A stretch of 64,000 nt of DNA from CAZEHJ01 sp964512485 (GCA_964512485.1 CAZEHJ010000001.1:1-64000), one strand, 5' to 3'; positions 31,688 through 41,119 are shown, counted from the first letter of the stretch. A program made the numbers and translations. Notes: a model not told the origin generated them from the letters alone.

Positions 31688-33616
31688 ATGGGTCTGCAGG
31701 ACATTACAAGATTTGAGAATGCCGCCGAACTTCGGCGTTTTACCCGACATATCATGCGGGATATGCGTGCTCTCGAATACATGCTGGATGAAGGCATGTT
31801 CGAGACCCATATTCAGCGCGTCGGTGCTGAGCAGGAACTCTTTCTGATCGATCAAAACGCTCAGCCTTCATCACTTGCTGAAGAAGTGCTCGCGCTGAGT
31901 GACAATGAACGGCTGGTAAACGAGCTCACGAGATTCAATCTCGAACTGAACCTCGATCCGATTGAATTCACCGGGTCGTGCTTTTCCGAGATGGAAACCA
32001 AGCTGAATGAATTGGTTGCCTACGTGCGTTCTTTGAGTGCTCAATTGGATAATGATGTAGTCATGGCAGGAATTCTGCCCACGATTCACGCGTGGGATCT
32101 TCGCCTGGAAAACATGGCTCCCAAGCCTCGCTACTACTCGTTGAACGACACGATCATGGCGCTCAAAGGCGGGAAGGCGCAGTATCACATCAGGGGAGTG
32201 GATGAACTGTTCTTCCAACACGACAATATCATGGTCGAAGGCTGCAATACCAGCTTTCAGGTACACCTTCAGGTCACGCCCGATACCTTCGCCCACTACT
32301 ACAATATTGCCCAGCTGGTGTCTGCCCCGGTTTTGGCTGTGGCGGCCAACTCACCAATTCTCTTCGGGAAACGACTCTGGAGAGAAACTCGCATTGCGCT
32401 TTTTCAGCAGGCGGTAGATACACGCAGCAGTAATCTGTATCTGCGGGATATGAGTCCGCGTGTCCATTTCGGTACCGAGTGGGTCAATGAGTCGGTAATG
32501 GAGATCTTCCAGGAAGATATCGCGCGTTTCCGCGTTATCATGACCAGTGAATATGAGGATCCCTTTGATGCTCTGAAACGAGGAGAAGTGCCAAAGTTGA
32601 GGGCACTCCAACTGCATAACGGGACCGTTTACCGGTGGAATCGAGCTTGTTATGGAATCAGTGGCGACCAACCTCATCTCCGGATCGAAAATCGCCTCCT
32701 TCCTTCAGGACCCAGTACAATTGATGAGGTCGCTAATGCGGCATTCTGGACCGGTTTGGTTGAAGGAATGGCTCGGGAAATCGATGATTTGAGACCGCTG
32801 ATAACCTTTGACGAAGCCAAAAGCAATTTTATCGGAGCTGCACGACGGGGGCTGGCATCCGAGCTGGACTGGATTGACGAGAAGCGCTACAGCGCCTCGG
32901 ACCTGATTAAAAGTCAACTTCTGGATCTATCGAGAAAAGGATTGCAGGCCCGAGGAGTCGATGATGGCGATATTCAACGGCTTCTGGAAATAATAGATGA
33001 ACGAGTGGGCTCCAAACAAACAGGCGCCCAGTGGCAGCTCAGTTCAGTTGCCCAGATGAAAAAGAAAGGGCACTCGTCGAGGGCGGAAAGGCTCGATGCC
33101 CTCGTTTCGTGTATGCTCAAGAAGCAGCGCGAAGGTGAGCCGGGTCATACTTGGGACCTGGCTAAAATAGAACCTCGTGCTCTGAATACGATCCATGGAA
33201 CACGGGTGGAGCACTTCATGACGACCGATCTGTTTACGGTGCGTGAAGATGAACTCGTTGAATTTGTGGCCGTGTTGATGGGATGGCAGCACATCCGACA
33301 CGTGCTTGTTGAGGACGTAAACCACCGGCTGGTGGGACTCGTAACTCATCGCTCAATATTGAAAACTCTGACCAATCAGCCTGACAACGATGAGCAGGAT
33401 ATTCCGGTCAGTCAGATTATGGTTGAAGATCCAATCTCGGTGTCACCCGAGACGGCGACGATAGATGCGGTCCGGTTGATGAGGGAAAATAATGTGGGCG
33501 CCCTCCCGGTCGTTCTGGACGGGCAACTCGTCGGCATTATTACTGAGACGGATTTCAATCTTCTGGCTGCTCGCCTGTTCGAAGACAGTGCCACTCACAC
33601 CGTTCCGGGAAAGTGA
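31688..33616 (+). CDS. Glutamate-cysteine ligase (GCS2)-like protein fused to paired CBS domains
   Basis: A 642-residue two-part protein. Residues about 15-430 resemble the GCS2 carboxylate-amine ligase fold (RVGAEQELFLID, NLELNLDPIEFTG, EGCNTSFQVHLQV, LRIENRLLPSGPS), expected to use ATP to join glutamate to an amine. Residues about 500-635 are two CBS domains (VEHFMTTDLFTV...GLVTHRSIL and VSQIMVEDPISV...GIITETDF), which usually sense adenine nucleotides. It could be an energy-regulated ligase, but whether it makes gamma-glutamylcysteine is not proven. Single-gene transcription unit preceded by a palindrome. Confidence 0.82.
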   Translation: MGLQDITRFENAAELRRFTRHIMRDMRALEYMLDEGMFETHIQRVGAEQELFLIDQNAQPSSLAEEVLALSDNERLVNELTRFNLELNLDPIEFTGSCFSEMETKLNELVAYVRSLSAQLDNDVVMAGILPTIHAWDLRLENMAPKPRYYSLNDTIMALKGGKAQYHIRGVDELFFQHDNIMVEGCNTSFQVHLQVTPDTFAHYYNIAQLVSAPVLAVAANSPILFGKRLWRETRIALFQQAVDTRSSNLYLRDMSPRVHFGTEWVNESVMEIFQEDIARFRVIMTSEYEDPFDALKRGEVPKLRALQLHNGTVYRWNRACYGISGDQPHLRIENRLLPSGPSTIDEVANAAFWTGLVEGMAREIDDLRPLITFDEAKSNFIGAARRGLASELDWIDEKRYSASDLIKSQLLDLSRKGLQARGVDDGDIQRLLEIIDERVGSKQTGAQWQLSSVAQMKKKGHSSRAERLDALVSCMLKKQREGEPGHTWDLAKIEPRALNTIHGTRVEHFMTTDLFTVREDELVEFVAVLMGWQHIRHVLVEDVNHRLVGLVTHRSILKTLTNQPDNDEQDIPVSQIMVEDPISVSPETATIDAVRLMRENNVGALPVVLDGQLVGIITETDFNLLAARLFEDSATHTVPGK

Positions 33617-33672
33617 TGGCTTGAGTCGGCCGGGTCAGAATCCGTGCTAATCCCACCAAACAGGACAGATAC

Positions 33673-34995
33673 ATGAAACGCTTGTCCCAGGCGGCGCTGC
33701 TTGCGTTATTTTTAGTTTTTGCCTCCATCCCCTCAACCGCGCAAAAATCAGCCATTTTAGCAGGTCATCTTGTCGATACAGAGACAGGAACTGCTACTGC
33801 TGATCAGATCATTCTGGTTGAGCGTGATCCAACCAACGGTCGAAGTACCATCCTGGAAATCGGATCGGACGTTGATATTCCTGACGATGCGGAAGTGATC
33901 GATCTCTCGGGTCACTATGTCTTCGGCGGTCTTGTGGACGCGCACGACCATCTCGGTATCACGTATAAAGAGGAGCCGGAAAGTTGGTTCTACTACATGA
34001 CGATTATAATGGACTCGACACCTTTGAGGGCCATCCAGTCATTCAGTACCGGTTTCCAGAAGCTGGCGTCAGGTTTCACAATCGTTCGCGATCTCGGAAA
34101 CAACGGATTGTACGCGGATACGGCTTTGAGGCAGGCGATTGAGATGGGCTGGGTGCCAGGCCCCACGATGATCAATGCCGGTATTATTATCGGAGCGTTT
34201 GGTGGTCAGCTTTACGAAACACCCGAGCGCGAGGATACGGTTTATCCCGAGTACCTGAACGCGGATACCAACGACGAAATCGTCAAAGCAATTCGCCGCA
34301 ACATCCACTACGGCGCCAAAGTCGTCAAGGTATGCGTGGACTGCCAGGCGTATCCATATACCATCGATCAGCTGAAGCTGTTCGTGAGCGAGGCCGCCAA
34401 TGCAGGACAAAAAGTCTCGGGCCACGTTCAAACACGCGAGGGGGCTCGTCGGGCGATTGAAGCAGGGCTCTGGTCTCTCGATCATGACGGTGCGCTGGAC
34501 CCGGAACTGCACACGATGATGGCAGAGCGGGGAATCTGGCGTGTCGGGACAGAAACGCCCCATGCCGACTGGTCCCGTGTGAGTGAAGGCAGGTATGAAC
34601 GCAGGGTGGCGAGTTTGCGCGATGCGTACGACAAAGGCGTCAAATTGGCCTTTTCGACCGACGCAGACTACTACATTCCCGGATTGAATCGTGGAGAATT
34701 GACGCTCGAATTTCTGAAGACCTGGAAGGACGCCGGAATTCCTGATGCCGAAATCCTGAAGATCTGGACGACGAACGGTTACGAGATCAGCGAAACAGAA
34801 AACTCGCGCGGCCCGATCAAAGTCGGCTTCGCAGCGGACATCGTCGCAACCCAGGGCAACCCACTCGAGGACATCGATGCCATCCGGGATATTGGTTTCG
34901 TCATGAAAGACGGCATGGTTTTCAAACGCGATGGCATTGTGTCATCTCTGGACTTTTTCCACAACGGGCCAGCCTACGGATGGCGGAAACGGTAG
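33673..34995 (+). CDS. Exported amidohydrolase-superfamily protein
   Basis: A 440-residue protein with a signal peptide (about 1-23, SIPSTAQ). The metal-dependent amidohydrolase fold shows the HxH-like DAHDHLG motif after strand 1, KVSGHVQT and LWSLDHDGAL for later histidines, and AFSTDADY for the catalytic Asp. It is closest in layout to imidazolonepropionase/prolidase-like secreted hydrolases. Substrate unknown; a role in scavenging cyclic or peptide-like compounds is only inferred. Convergent with the small beta-barrel gene, 15 bp apart. Confidence 0.85.
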   Translation: MKRLSQAALLALFLVFASIPSTAQKSAILAGHLVDTETGTATADQIILVERDPTNGRSTILEIGSDVDIPDDAEVIDLSGHYVFGGLVDAHDHLGITYKEEPESWFYYMTIIMDSTPLRAIQSFSTGFQKLASGFTIVRDLGNNGLYADTALRQAIEMGWVPGPTMINAGIIIGAFGGQLYETPEREDTVYPEYLNADTNDEIVKAIRRNIHYGAKVVKVCVDCQAYPYTIDQLKLFVSEAANAGQKVSGHVQTREGARRAIEAGLWSLDHDGALDPELHTMMAERGIWRVGTETPHADWSRVSEGRYERRVASLRDAYDKGVKLAFSTDADYYIPGLNRGELTLEFLKTWKDAGIPDAEILKIWTTNGYEISETENSRGPIKVGFAADIVATQGNPLEDIDAIRDIGFVMKDGMVFKRDGIVSSLDFFHNGPAYGWRKR

Positions 34996-35010
34996 ACGGG
35001 CCCATCAATC

Positions 35011-35529
35011 CTATAGTTTGAGGCGCAATCCTGCGAGCAGGATTGCGCCCTGACCCACGTCTTCGCCGTGGGTGGCGATATTGCGTTCAACGCCGAGTCC
35101 CAGCGTGGCGTCCATTCGTTTTCCGAGTCCATCGAACGAGTACCCGACCCGCGCCGTCGGCTGAAACACCAGAATTCTGGAATCTGCATTTACCTGCAGG
35201 GTATCGTCTCGCCAGTCGATGAGCATGGACCAGAAGTCCACACGGGCCCCAAGCCATAGCCCAGTTAATTCTTGTGACATGTATCGATTGATATCGATCC
35301 CGGCTCCGAACCCATATCCTGATTCGTCATCCTTTTCGCCCCAGTCGCCTCGATCTGTAAGGTTGAAACCGATATGCATCCTGGATACGTATTGACCGCT
35401 CTGGCGAAATGTGTGACCGACAACTCCAGTCACTCCCGCAGGATAAGCCTGAATTTCCAGGGTTTGGCCCCGAGCGGACAGGCACAAAAGGGTGGTCAAC
35501 AAGAGCGTGCTGCTCAGTCGTCGATACAT
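35011..35529 (-). CDS. Small outer-membrane beta-barrel protein
   Basis: A 172-residue protein with a signal peptide (about 1-21, ending LSARGQ). The mature part alternates polar and hydrophobic residues in about eight strands with aromatic ends (for example VVGHTFRQSGQYVSRMHIGF, LWLGARVDFW, ARVGYSF) and ends in a strand LLAGLRLKL. Size fits an eight-stranded OmpA/OmpW-like barrel. Function unknown. It overlaps the TfoX-C gene by 16 bp and its 3' end holds a 13-bp perfect hairpin. Confidence 0.78.
   Translation of the reverse strand: MYRRLSSTLLLTTLLCLSARGQTLEIQAYPAGVTGVVGHTFRQSGQYVSRMHIGFNLTDRGDWGEKDDESGYGFGAGIDINRYMSQELTGLWLGARVDFWSMLIDWRDDTLQVNADSRILVFQPTARVGYSFDGLGKRMDATLGLGVERNIATHGEDVGQGAILLAGLRLKL
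35022..35049 (-). repeat. 13-bp perfect inverted repeat in the 3' end of the beta-barrel gene
   Basis: GGCGCAATCCTGC (35022-35034) and GCAGGATTGCGCC (35037-35049) pair throughout; the usable loop is about four bases. It lies eight bases before the stop codon of the minus-strand gene and 27 bp after the convergent amidohydrolase, so it may be a shared terminator placed in coding sequence. Confidence 0.88.
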
Positions 35530-35780
35530 TCTCGTCTCAGTTTGTTTTTTTCGTCGGATGTGAGCTCCAGCCAGTGAATATTCCTCAGTCCGGCCTCGAG
35601 AGCATATATCAGATTCATGGATGCATTGGTCCCTTTGCCCTTCAGAATTCTGAATAGCAGCGGCAGGCCCAGTTTTCTGATGTCTCCGACCGTCGAAACA
35701 TCCACGTCGGCGAGCATCTTGCGAGAGGCAGGCCCCAGGTTTTTGATTTCCGATACCGGTGTGGAATCTGAAGGATTCAT
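35514..35780 (-). CDS. TfoX C-terminal-domain protein
   Basis: About 88 residues from the Met at 35780 (frame open to 35804). It is the TfoX-C helical domain: IKNLGPASRKMLADVDVSTV, IRKLGLPLLF, NLIYALEAGL and W-x-x-L near the end. In Gammaproteobacteria TfoX/Sxy controls competence; stand-alone TfoX-C proteins are common and of unknown function. dprA in this window makes a competence link conceivable but not shown. It overlaps the beta-barrel gene by 16 bp. Confidence 0.82.
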   Translation of the reverse strand: MNPSDSTPVSEIKNLGPASRKMLADVDVSTVGDIRKLGLPLLFRILKGKGTNASMNLIYALEAGLRNIHWLELTSDEKNKLRRECIDD

Positions 35781-35885
35781 TCTGATCTTCGTTAGGCAGG
35801 TCATTTTATTGCCTGTCGCTTGCGATACTACGAACCCTTAGATTTCGCCGCCACCCATATTCAGAGTTACTCGATCCAGCACATC

Positions 35886-37271
35886 ATGCCGAAAATGCTC
35901 AAGACGTTAATCATTCTTCTTCTCGCGACCGGTTTCGCTCGGTCGTCATTTGCATTTCAAGCGGAAGGCCCTTCATCGTTCCCGGAACAGCTTCAGTCCA
36001 ATGTCGATCAGTTGATTGCGGCCGCGATGGCTGACAGTGCTGCATGGGAGCGACTCGCCTACCTGACTGATACGTTCGGCCCGCGCTTTTCAGGAACCGA
36101 AAACCTCGAAAATGCTCTCGATTGGATTCTGGAAGAAATGGAGCGTGACGGGCTCGACAATGTGCACTCAGAGCCGGTTAAAGTGCCTCACTGGGTGCGA
36201 GGCGAGGAGTCACTGCTTTTGCTCTCCCCGCACACAAGAAGCCTGCAAATACTGGGACTCGGAGGAAGTATTGGAACCCCTCGTGGCGGAATTCAGGCAG
36301 AAGTGCTGGTTGTGGGATCCTACGATGATCTGGAAGCGCGAAAAACCGAAGCTGAAGGCAAGATCGTATTGTGGAACGTCCCGTTTACTTCATACGGAGC
36401 AACGGTCAGCTATCGTTCCAACGGGGCCGTACGCGCTGCGGAAGCCGGTGCAGTTGCCAGCTTGGTTCGCTCAGTCGGGCCTGAGTCGATGTATACTCCC
36501 CACACAGGCGCTTCCAGCTACGACGAAAATGTCCTCCGCATCCCGCACGCTGCAGTCACGATTGAAGATGCCATGATGATGCAGAGAATGCAGGACCGCG
36601 GGCATAAGATAGAAGTTCGCCTCGAAATGGATGACTACTGGTTGCCAGATGCGGATTCGCGCAACGTGATGGGTGAAATCGTTGGAAGTGAATTTCCCGA
36701 TGAGGTGATTGTCTTTGGTGGACACATCGATTCGTGGGACGTGGGAACGGGAGCGATGGACGACGCAGGCGGATGTGTTGCGGCATGGGAGGCTTTGCGT
36801 CTGATGAAGGCTCTTGGTTTCACACCGAAGCGGACCATCCGTGTTGTGATGTGGACGAATGAGGAAAATGGGATGCGCGGTGGAAATGCTTATCGCGATG
36901 TCCACATGGACGAATTGAACGATCACATTCTGGCGATGGAATCAGATGGCGGCGTGTTTAAACCAATTGGCTTCGGCTTCACTGGAAGCGACGCTGCATT
37001 CGATACGATTACCCAGATTGGGAAACTCCTGGAGCCAATAGAATCCGGTACCATCACACGAGGAGGGGGAGGGGCGGACATCGGCCCCATTATGCGTGAG
37101 GGCGTTCCGGGGATGGGTCTTCGCGTTGACGGCAGTCGGTATTTCTGGTATCACCATACCAACGCGGATTACGTCGATAAACTGGATCCGGACCACGTTG
37201 CAAGAAGTGTCGCAACCATGGGTGTGATGGCCTATGTGGTTGCGGATATGGAGCAACGACTTCCGCGGTAA
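35886..37271 (+). CDS. Exported M28-family metallopeptidase (carboxypeptidase Q-like)
   Basis: About 461 residues from the ATG at 35886 (the frame is open to 35820). Signal peptide, then an M28 peptidase with an inserted PA-type domain (GSYDDLEARKTEAEGKIVLW). Zinc-ligand motifs: GGHIDSWDVGTGAMDDAGG (His, Asp), TNEENG (catalytic Glu-Glu), MESDGG, and HHTNADYVDKLD at the end. It should release amino acids from peptides outside the cytoplasm. The stop codon sits in a near-perfect CCGCGG / CCACGG hairpin loop. Confidence 0.93.
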   Translation: MPKMLKTLIILLLATGFARSSFAFQAEGPSSFPEQLQSNVDQLIAAAMADSAAWERLAYLTDTFGPRFSGTENLENALDWILEEMERDGLDNVHSEPVKVPHWVRGEESLLLLSPHTRSLQILGLGGSIGTPRGGIQAEVLVVGSYDDLEARKTEAEGKIVLWNVPFTSYGATVSYRSNGAVRAAEAGAVASLVRSVGPESMYTPHTGASSYDENVLRIPHAAVTIEDAMMMQRMQDRGHKIEVRLEMDDYWLPDADSRNVMGEIVGSEFPDEVIVFGGHIDSWDVGTGAMDDAGGCVAAWEALRLMKALGFTPKRTIRVVMWTNEENGMRGGNAYRDVHMDELNDHILAMESDGGVFKPIGFGFTGSDAAFDTITQIGKLLEPIESGTITRGGGGADIGPIMREGVPGMGLRVDGSRYFWYHHTNADYVDKLDPDHVARSVATMGVMAYVVADMEQRLPR

Positions 37272-37390
37272 ATCCACGGTCTTGACAGGGTTGGCTTCCG
37301 GACTGCCAGGATATTGAAAGTCAGCTCGTTTTTAGAGGGACAATTATGTGGTTCTCGAATTAAGAAGATGGTGATCGGGCCGATATCCCC

Positions 37391-37409
37391 TACAGGTTTC
37401 CCACCTGTA
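37391..37409. promoter_or_regulatory. Inverted repeat upstream of the amidase gene
   Basis: TACAGGT (37391-37397), TTCCC, ACCTGTA (37403-37409): a perfect 7-bp inverted repeat 12 bp before the ATG at 37421. It could be a leader hairpin or an operator. Confidence 0.4.
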
Positions 37410-37420
37410 TTCTCGGATTT

Positions 37421-38416
37421 ATGAACGCCCTGAAATTCCTCTTATTGTCCTGTTTCATCTGGATTGCGGCCCCAACGCAACTCCATGCACAAGAATATGT
37501 TACGACTTCGCCCAACGCAGGCGAGGGCATATGGAGCCTTCTGCGGCGATCCGGGGTAGATCCGACTCCTACCTCGGTGAATGAATTCAAAGTCTTGAAC
37601 CAGGATGTATTGCAAGGCGAGGTGAGCCTGCATACCGATCTGAACTATCGAATTCCCACAAGTGGAAAAGCTGATAAAAACTATCCAATATTCGGGCCTG
37701 AACACGCGTCCGTTTCTATTAAGAGTGATCGCCTCGAGGGGCATGTGTACTACATAGTCGGAGGCCACGGCGGACCAGACCCGGGTACACTGGGCACTTA
37801 TGGTGGAAAACGAATTGCAGAAGATGAGATCGCGTACGACACATCGCTTCGATTGGCTCGCGAGCTCCTCACCGAAGGAGCCACTGTGCATATCATCGTT
37901 CAGGATCCCGATGATGGAATTCGTGACGACACATATTTGCCGGCGGATCGAGATGAAAAGTATCTGGGGGGTAAAACAATCGTTCTCAATCAGGCAAGTC
38001 GGTTACGGACGAGAGCCAGGATCATCAATAGTCTATATGATTCTCACAGGTCAACTGCTCTGAGTCAGCAGGTCATCTCCCTGCATGTGGATTCTTACGG
38101 CTACAAGGTGGAGCCCCAGGTGGATGTCCACTTTATTGTGGCCAGCGAGAGCGGGAGGGAACTGGGTGAGGATATTCGCTCCGCGATGGAAAAAAGTTAT
38201 GCCGAGCACCAGCCCAATCGCGGATACCATGGAGAGATTAAGTCGCGCGATCTTATGATTCTGCGTGAGACCAAACCTCCAGCTATCCTCATCGAACTGG
38301 GAAACATTCGTCATCCGGGGGACCAGCAGCGTCTCGTCAAGCCGGAAAACCGTCAGACTCTTGCTGAGTGGATCAAAGACGGACTTCTCGAACGTGCCGC
38401 CAACGTCAGGACGTAG
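37421..38416 (+). CDS. Exported N-acetylmuramoyl-L-alanine amidase (Amidase_3)
   Basis: A 331-residue protein with a signal peptide (about 1-23, LHAQ). Residues about 25-85 form a small N-terminal module (SLLRRSGVDPTPTSVNEF...) resembling a LysM-like cell-wall region. The amidase core has the zinc site GGHGGPDPG, the catalytic-zone EDEIAYD, SLHVDSYG (second His) and the final glutamate in ILIELGNIRHPGDQ. It cleaves the amide between muramic acid and the stem peptide. The degenerate EnvC-like protein at 28 kb is a candidate activator, by analogy with E. coli AmiA/B. Confidence 0.88.
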   Translation: MNALKFLLLSCFIWIAAPTQLHAQEYVTTSPNAGEGIWSLLRRSGVDPTPTSVNEFKVLNQDVLQGEVSLHTDLNYRIPTSGKADKNYPIFGPEHASVSIKSDRLEGHVYYIVGGHGGPDPGTLGTYGGKRIAEDEIAYDTSLRLARELLTEGATVHIIVQDPDDGIRDDTYLPADRDEKYLGGKTIVLNQASRLRTRARIINSLYDSHRSTALSQQVISLHVDSYGYKVEPQVDVHFIVASESGRELGEDIRSAMEKSYAEHQPNRGYHGEIKSRDLMILRETKPPAILIELGNIRHPGDQQRLVKPENRQTLAEWIKDGLLERAANVRT

Positions 38417-38479
38417 ATCGAGCCGCGCAAACACCTTATCCATACGGAAGACTTGCTCCTTAGCCCGTCATTTCCAAGT

Positions 38480-40207
38480 TTATCGCACGACAGATACACT
38501 GCGGGTAGAAACCTCTCCGTCGACGATCATGCGAATGAAATAGATTCCCGTCGCGACATCTCCAGCCTTCCACACGGCCTCATTTTCTCCAGCAGACCGA
38601 TAGCCCTCAAACAGTTTTTTGATGTGGCGACCGACACTGTCAAAGAGATCAATTCTTACCTGAGACCTTGTCGGTATGGTGTATGAGATTGTAGACCAAC
38701 TGGTCGTCGGATTCGGATACGAAGAGATCAAGAATCCATTGTGGCGGGATTCTGGATGTTCGATGGCCGTCGCAGCCGGGTCGATAACGATAAACTGTCC
38801 CATCATGCCACCATCTTCGTGGCCGAGAAAGTGGCAGTGGTACATGAACGGAGTCACCGGGTCGGCAAAATCGAGAAAGCGGGTGATGAATCGAACCGTT
38901 TCGTTGGGATAGACCAACACAACATCCTTCCATCCGGCTTCATTTGCCGCAGGTGGTTGCCCTCCGCGATCCAGAATCTGAAATTGGATATCGTGAATGT
39001 GAAACGGATGAGGGCCGCCTGTCCGGTTTTGGAGTTCCCATATCTCGGTGTCACCGAGTTGGACGATTTCATTGATGATATCCAGGTCCATTTCGACTCC
39101 ATTGATGGCCAGAGGAGTTCCGGGGCCACCAATAGTATTGAGAATGATGGGGCGGACCCTGTCGGTTTCTGACTCAAGGATGGGTTCAATCGTTACGAGA
39201 TTGTCCGGTATCGCCAGAATCGAGGTCGCGTCAGCATCGACAACCCTGAGCTCCATCAACTCGAAATCAGTTCCATCAATGTTTCCGGGTGGTCCCGGGG
39301 GTGCCCCGGGAGCTGGTACTCCACCAGGCTCATTGCGGGTCAACTCTGAGGAGTAGCTCATCAGCGAAAGAGACTCTCCCGAACGCCCGTTTAGATCGAC
39401 TAATATTTCTGCTCTTTCTCCGGGAGCCATCCGAATCCGCGTCAATGACACTGGATTTTGGAGCAAACCGCCATCGGATCCGATCTGCTTCATCTCGGAG
39501 TTGTCGCTCATTCCGACCTGATACACCCTGGAATTGGATCCATTGAGGAGTCGCAATCGGACGATTCCAGCCTTGGCTTCCAGGAACGGGTCGACGGTTC
39601 CATTGACAACTATGGTGGTTCCTTGCTGTCCTACTCCGCCTTCGTTGAATAGAAACTGACGGTTGGGGATGAACTGTCTGTCCTGAATTACCAGGGGGAT
39701 GTCATCTACGCCGTACGTGCGTGGTAGGGCGAGTGATGCTTCAACCTCATCCCGAACAATGATCATACCGGCCAGCCCCCGATACACGTGCTCGCTGGTG
39801 TGTTCGTGGAGGTGAGGATGATACCAGAATGTGGTTGCGTTGTCGAGAACCTCAAATTGAGGAGACCAGGTCGCTCCTGCGTCGATAACGCTGTGTGGAC
39901 CTCCGTCATCTTCGGGCGCGACGTGCATTCCATGCCAGTGTACAGTGGTTGGCTCGCCGATATTGTTGGTCACGTTCATCGTAACGGTCTCACCTTTTTC
40001 GAGAATCAGGGTCGGACCCAGATACGAGCCATTGAATCCGTAGGTATTGGTTTGACTACCGGCGAAAAATTCGTGGCTAGAAGGAGCCATCGTGAGATCA
40101 AACTGGGTCCCTTCCAGCACCGCAGGAATGCGCAGTTCGTTCTGTGCCGCCACGTCGGAGACGAGAATGAATACTGTGAACGAAGCGATAAAAAAGCGTA
40201 AAGTCAT
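38480..40207 (-). CDS. T9SS-sorted multicopper oxidase
   Basis: About 575 residues from the Met at 40207. Signal peptide (MTLRFFIASFTVFIL...), then a three-cupredoxin multicopper oxidase of the CueO/bilirubin-oxidase kind. Copper ligands: HWHGMH, YHPHLHEH, HPFHIHDIQF and HCHFLGHEDGGMM, with an axial-Met candidate. The last about 85 residues (SSYPNPTTSWSTISYTIP ... GIYFIRMIV) are a type IX secretion sorting domain, so the enzyme is exported or surface-attached. A Pro/Gly-rich loop (GGVPAPGAPPGPPGN) lies between domains. Substrate (Cu(I), Mn(II), phenols) unknown. Confidence 0.92.
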   Translation of the reverse strand: MTLRFFIASFTVFILVSDVAAQNELRIPAVLEGTQFDLTMAPSSHEFFAGSQTNTYGFNGSYLGPTLILEKGETVTMNVTNNIGEPTTVHWHGMHVAPEDDGGPHSVIDAGATWSPQFEVLDNATTFWYHPHLHEHTSEHVYRGLAGMIIVRDEVEASLALPRTYGVDDIPLVIQDRQFIPNRQFLFNEGGVGQQGTTIVVNGTVDPFLEAKAGIVRLRLLNGSNSRVYQVGMSDNSEMKQIGSDGGLLQNPVSLTRIRMAPGERAEILVDLNGRSGESLSLMSYSSELTRNEPGGVPAPGAPPGPPGNIDGTDFELMELRVVDADATSILAIPDNLVTIEPILESETDRVRPIILNTIGGPGTPLAINGVEMDLDIINEIVQLGDTEIWELQNRTGGPHPFHIHDIQFQILDRGGQPPAANEAGWKDVVLVYPNETVRFITRFLDFADPVTPFMYHCHFLGHEDGGMMGQFIVIDPAATAIEHPESRHNGFLISSYPNPTTSWSTISYTIPTRSQVRIDLFDSVGRHIKKLFEGYRSAGENEAVWKAGDVATGIYFIRMIVDGEVSTRSVSVVR

Positions 40208-40379
40208 TGCGTCGGTGCCGGGTTGTTGTGAGGCAGATGATATGGTACACAATTCAGATGTTGTGAAATGTTACGATTGTATCCCAAATGACGGCTAACT
40301 TCTGAAACCGCGCCGTACCTGGTCGATATGACCTGTGGCCGGTTGAAATGCTAATTGCAACACTTAAAATGAGTTTAGA

Positions 40380-41081
40380 ATGCGTCGTATAGCTGCCGTA
40401 CTGATTCTGATCACCAGCCCTTTCATTGTGGTGGATGCGTCTTCCCAGATCAGTGCTGACGGGGGAATATCGTTCAACGTGGGCGTACCGATGGGAGAGT
40501 TTGGAGACCAGCTCGAATCGACCGGATTTGGCGGCAACATCTACGGCGCGATCAGCATGGCCGGATCACCGCTGAAGGTCGGGCTTGACGTGGGATACTT
40601 GTTGTATGGGCGCGAGAGGCGAAATGAACCATTTTCGACGACGATCCCGGACGTTCGTGTTGATGTCATCACGGACAACAACATGGTCAATGGGCACCTC
40701 TTTCTTCGACTCCAACCTGACGTTCCCGGAATTCGACCTTACGCGGATGCTCTGATCGGCTTCAAGCATCTTTTTACAGAGACTCGAATTAAAAACGAAG
40801 GGTTCGATGATCTGGATATCGCCCGGTCGACCAACTTTGACGATACCGCACTCAGTTATGGTTTTGGTGGAGGAATTCAATTCAAAGTCTTCACTGCCAA
40901 AACAGACGAAGGTCCGGGGGCCGTTTACATTGACTTGGGCGCGAAATACCTGATAGGATCGCGTGCCGGCTACCTCAAAGAAGGATCGATTCGCAGAGAA
41001 GCGGGCTCGGTCACTTTTGACGTGACAAATTCTGATACAACGATCCTGATTGCTCAGATGGGAGTAACATTCAGCTTCTGA
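40380..41081 (+). CDS. Outer-membrane beta-barrel protein
   Basis: A 233-residue protein with a signal peptide (about 1-22, VVDASSQ). The remainder has regularly spaced amphipathic strands, ending in a Phe (IAQMGVTFSF) as expected for BAM-dependent barrels. GISFNVGVPMGEFGDQLE near the start is typical of OmpW/PorT-like Bacteroidota barrels. No function can be named. It diverges from the multicopper oxidase across about 170 bp. Confidence 0.8.
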   Translation: MRRIAAVLILITSPFIVVDASSQISADGGISFNVGVPMGEFGDQLESTGFGGNIYGAISMAGSPLKVGLDVGYLLYGRERRNEPFSTTIPDVRVDVITDNNMVNGHLFLRLQPDVPGIRPYADALIGFKHLFTETRIKNEGFDDLDIARSTNFDDTALSYGFGGGIQFKVFTAKTDEGPGAVYIDLGAKYLIGSRAGYLKEGSIRREAGSVTFDVTNSDTTILIAQMGVTFSF

Positions 41082-41119
41082 CCTTGTGGCTCTTGCGGCG
41101 GCAGAGGAGAACGGAAAGA

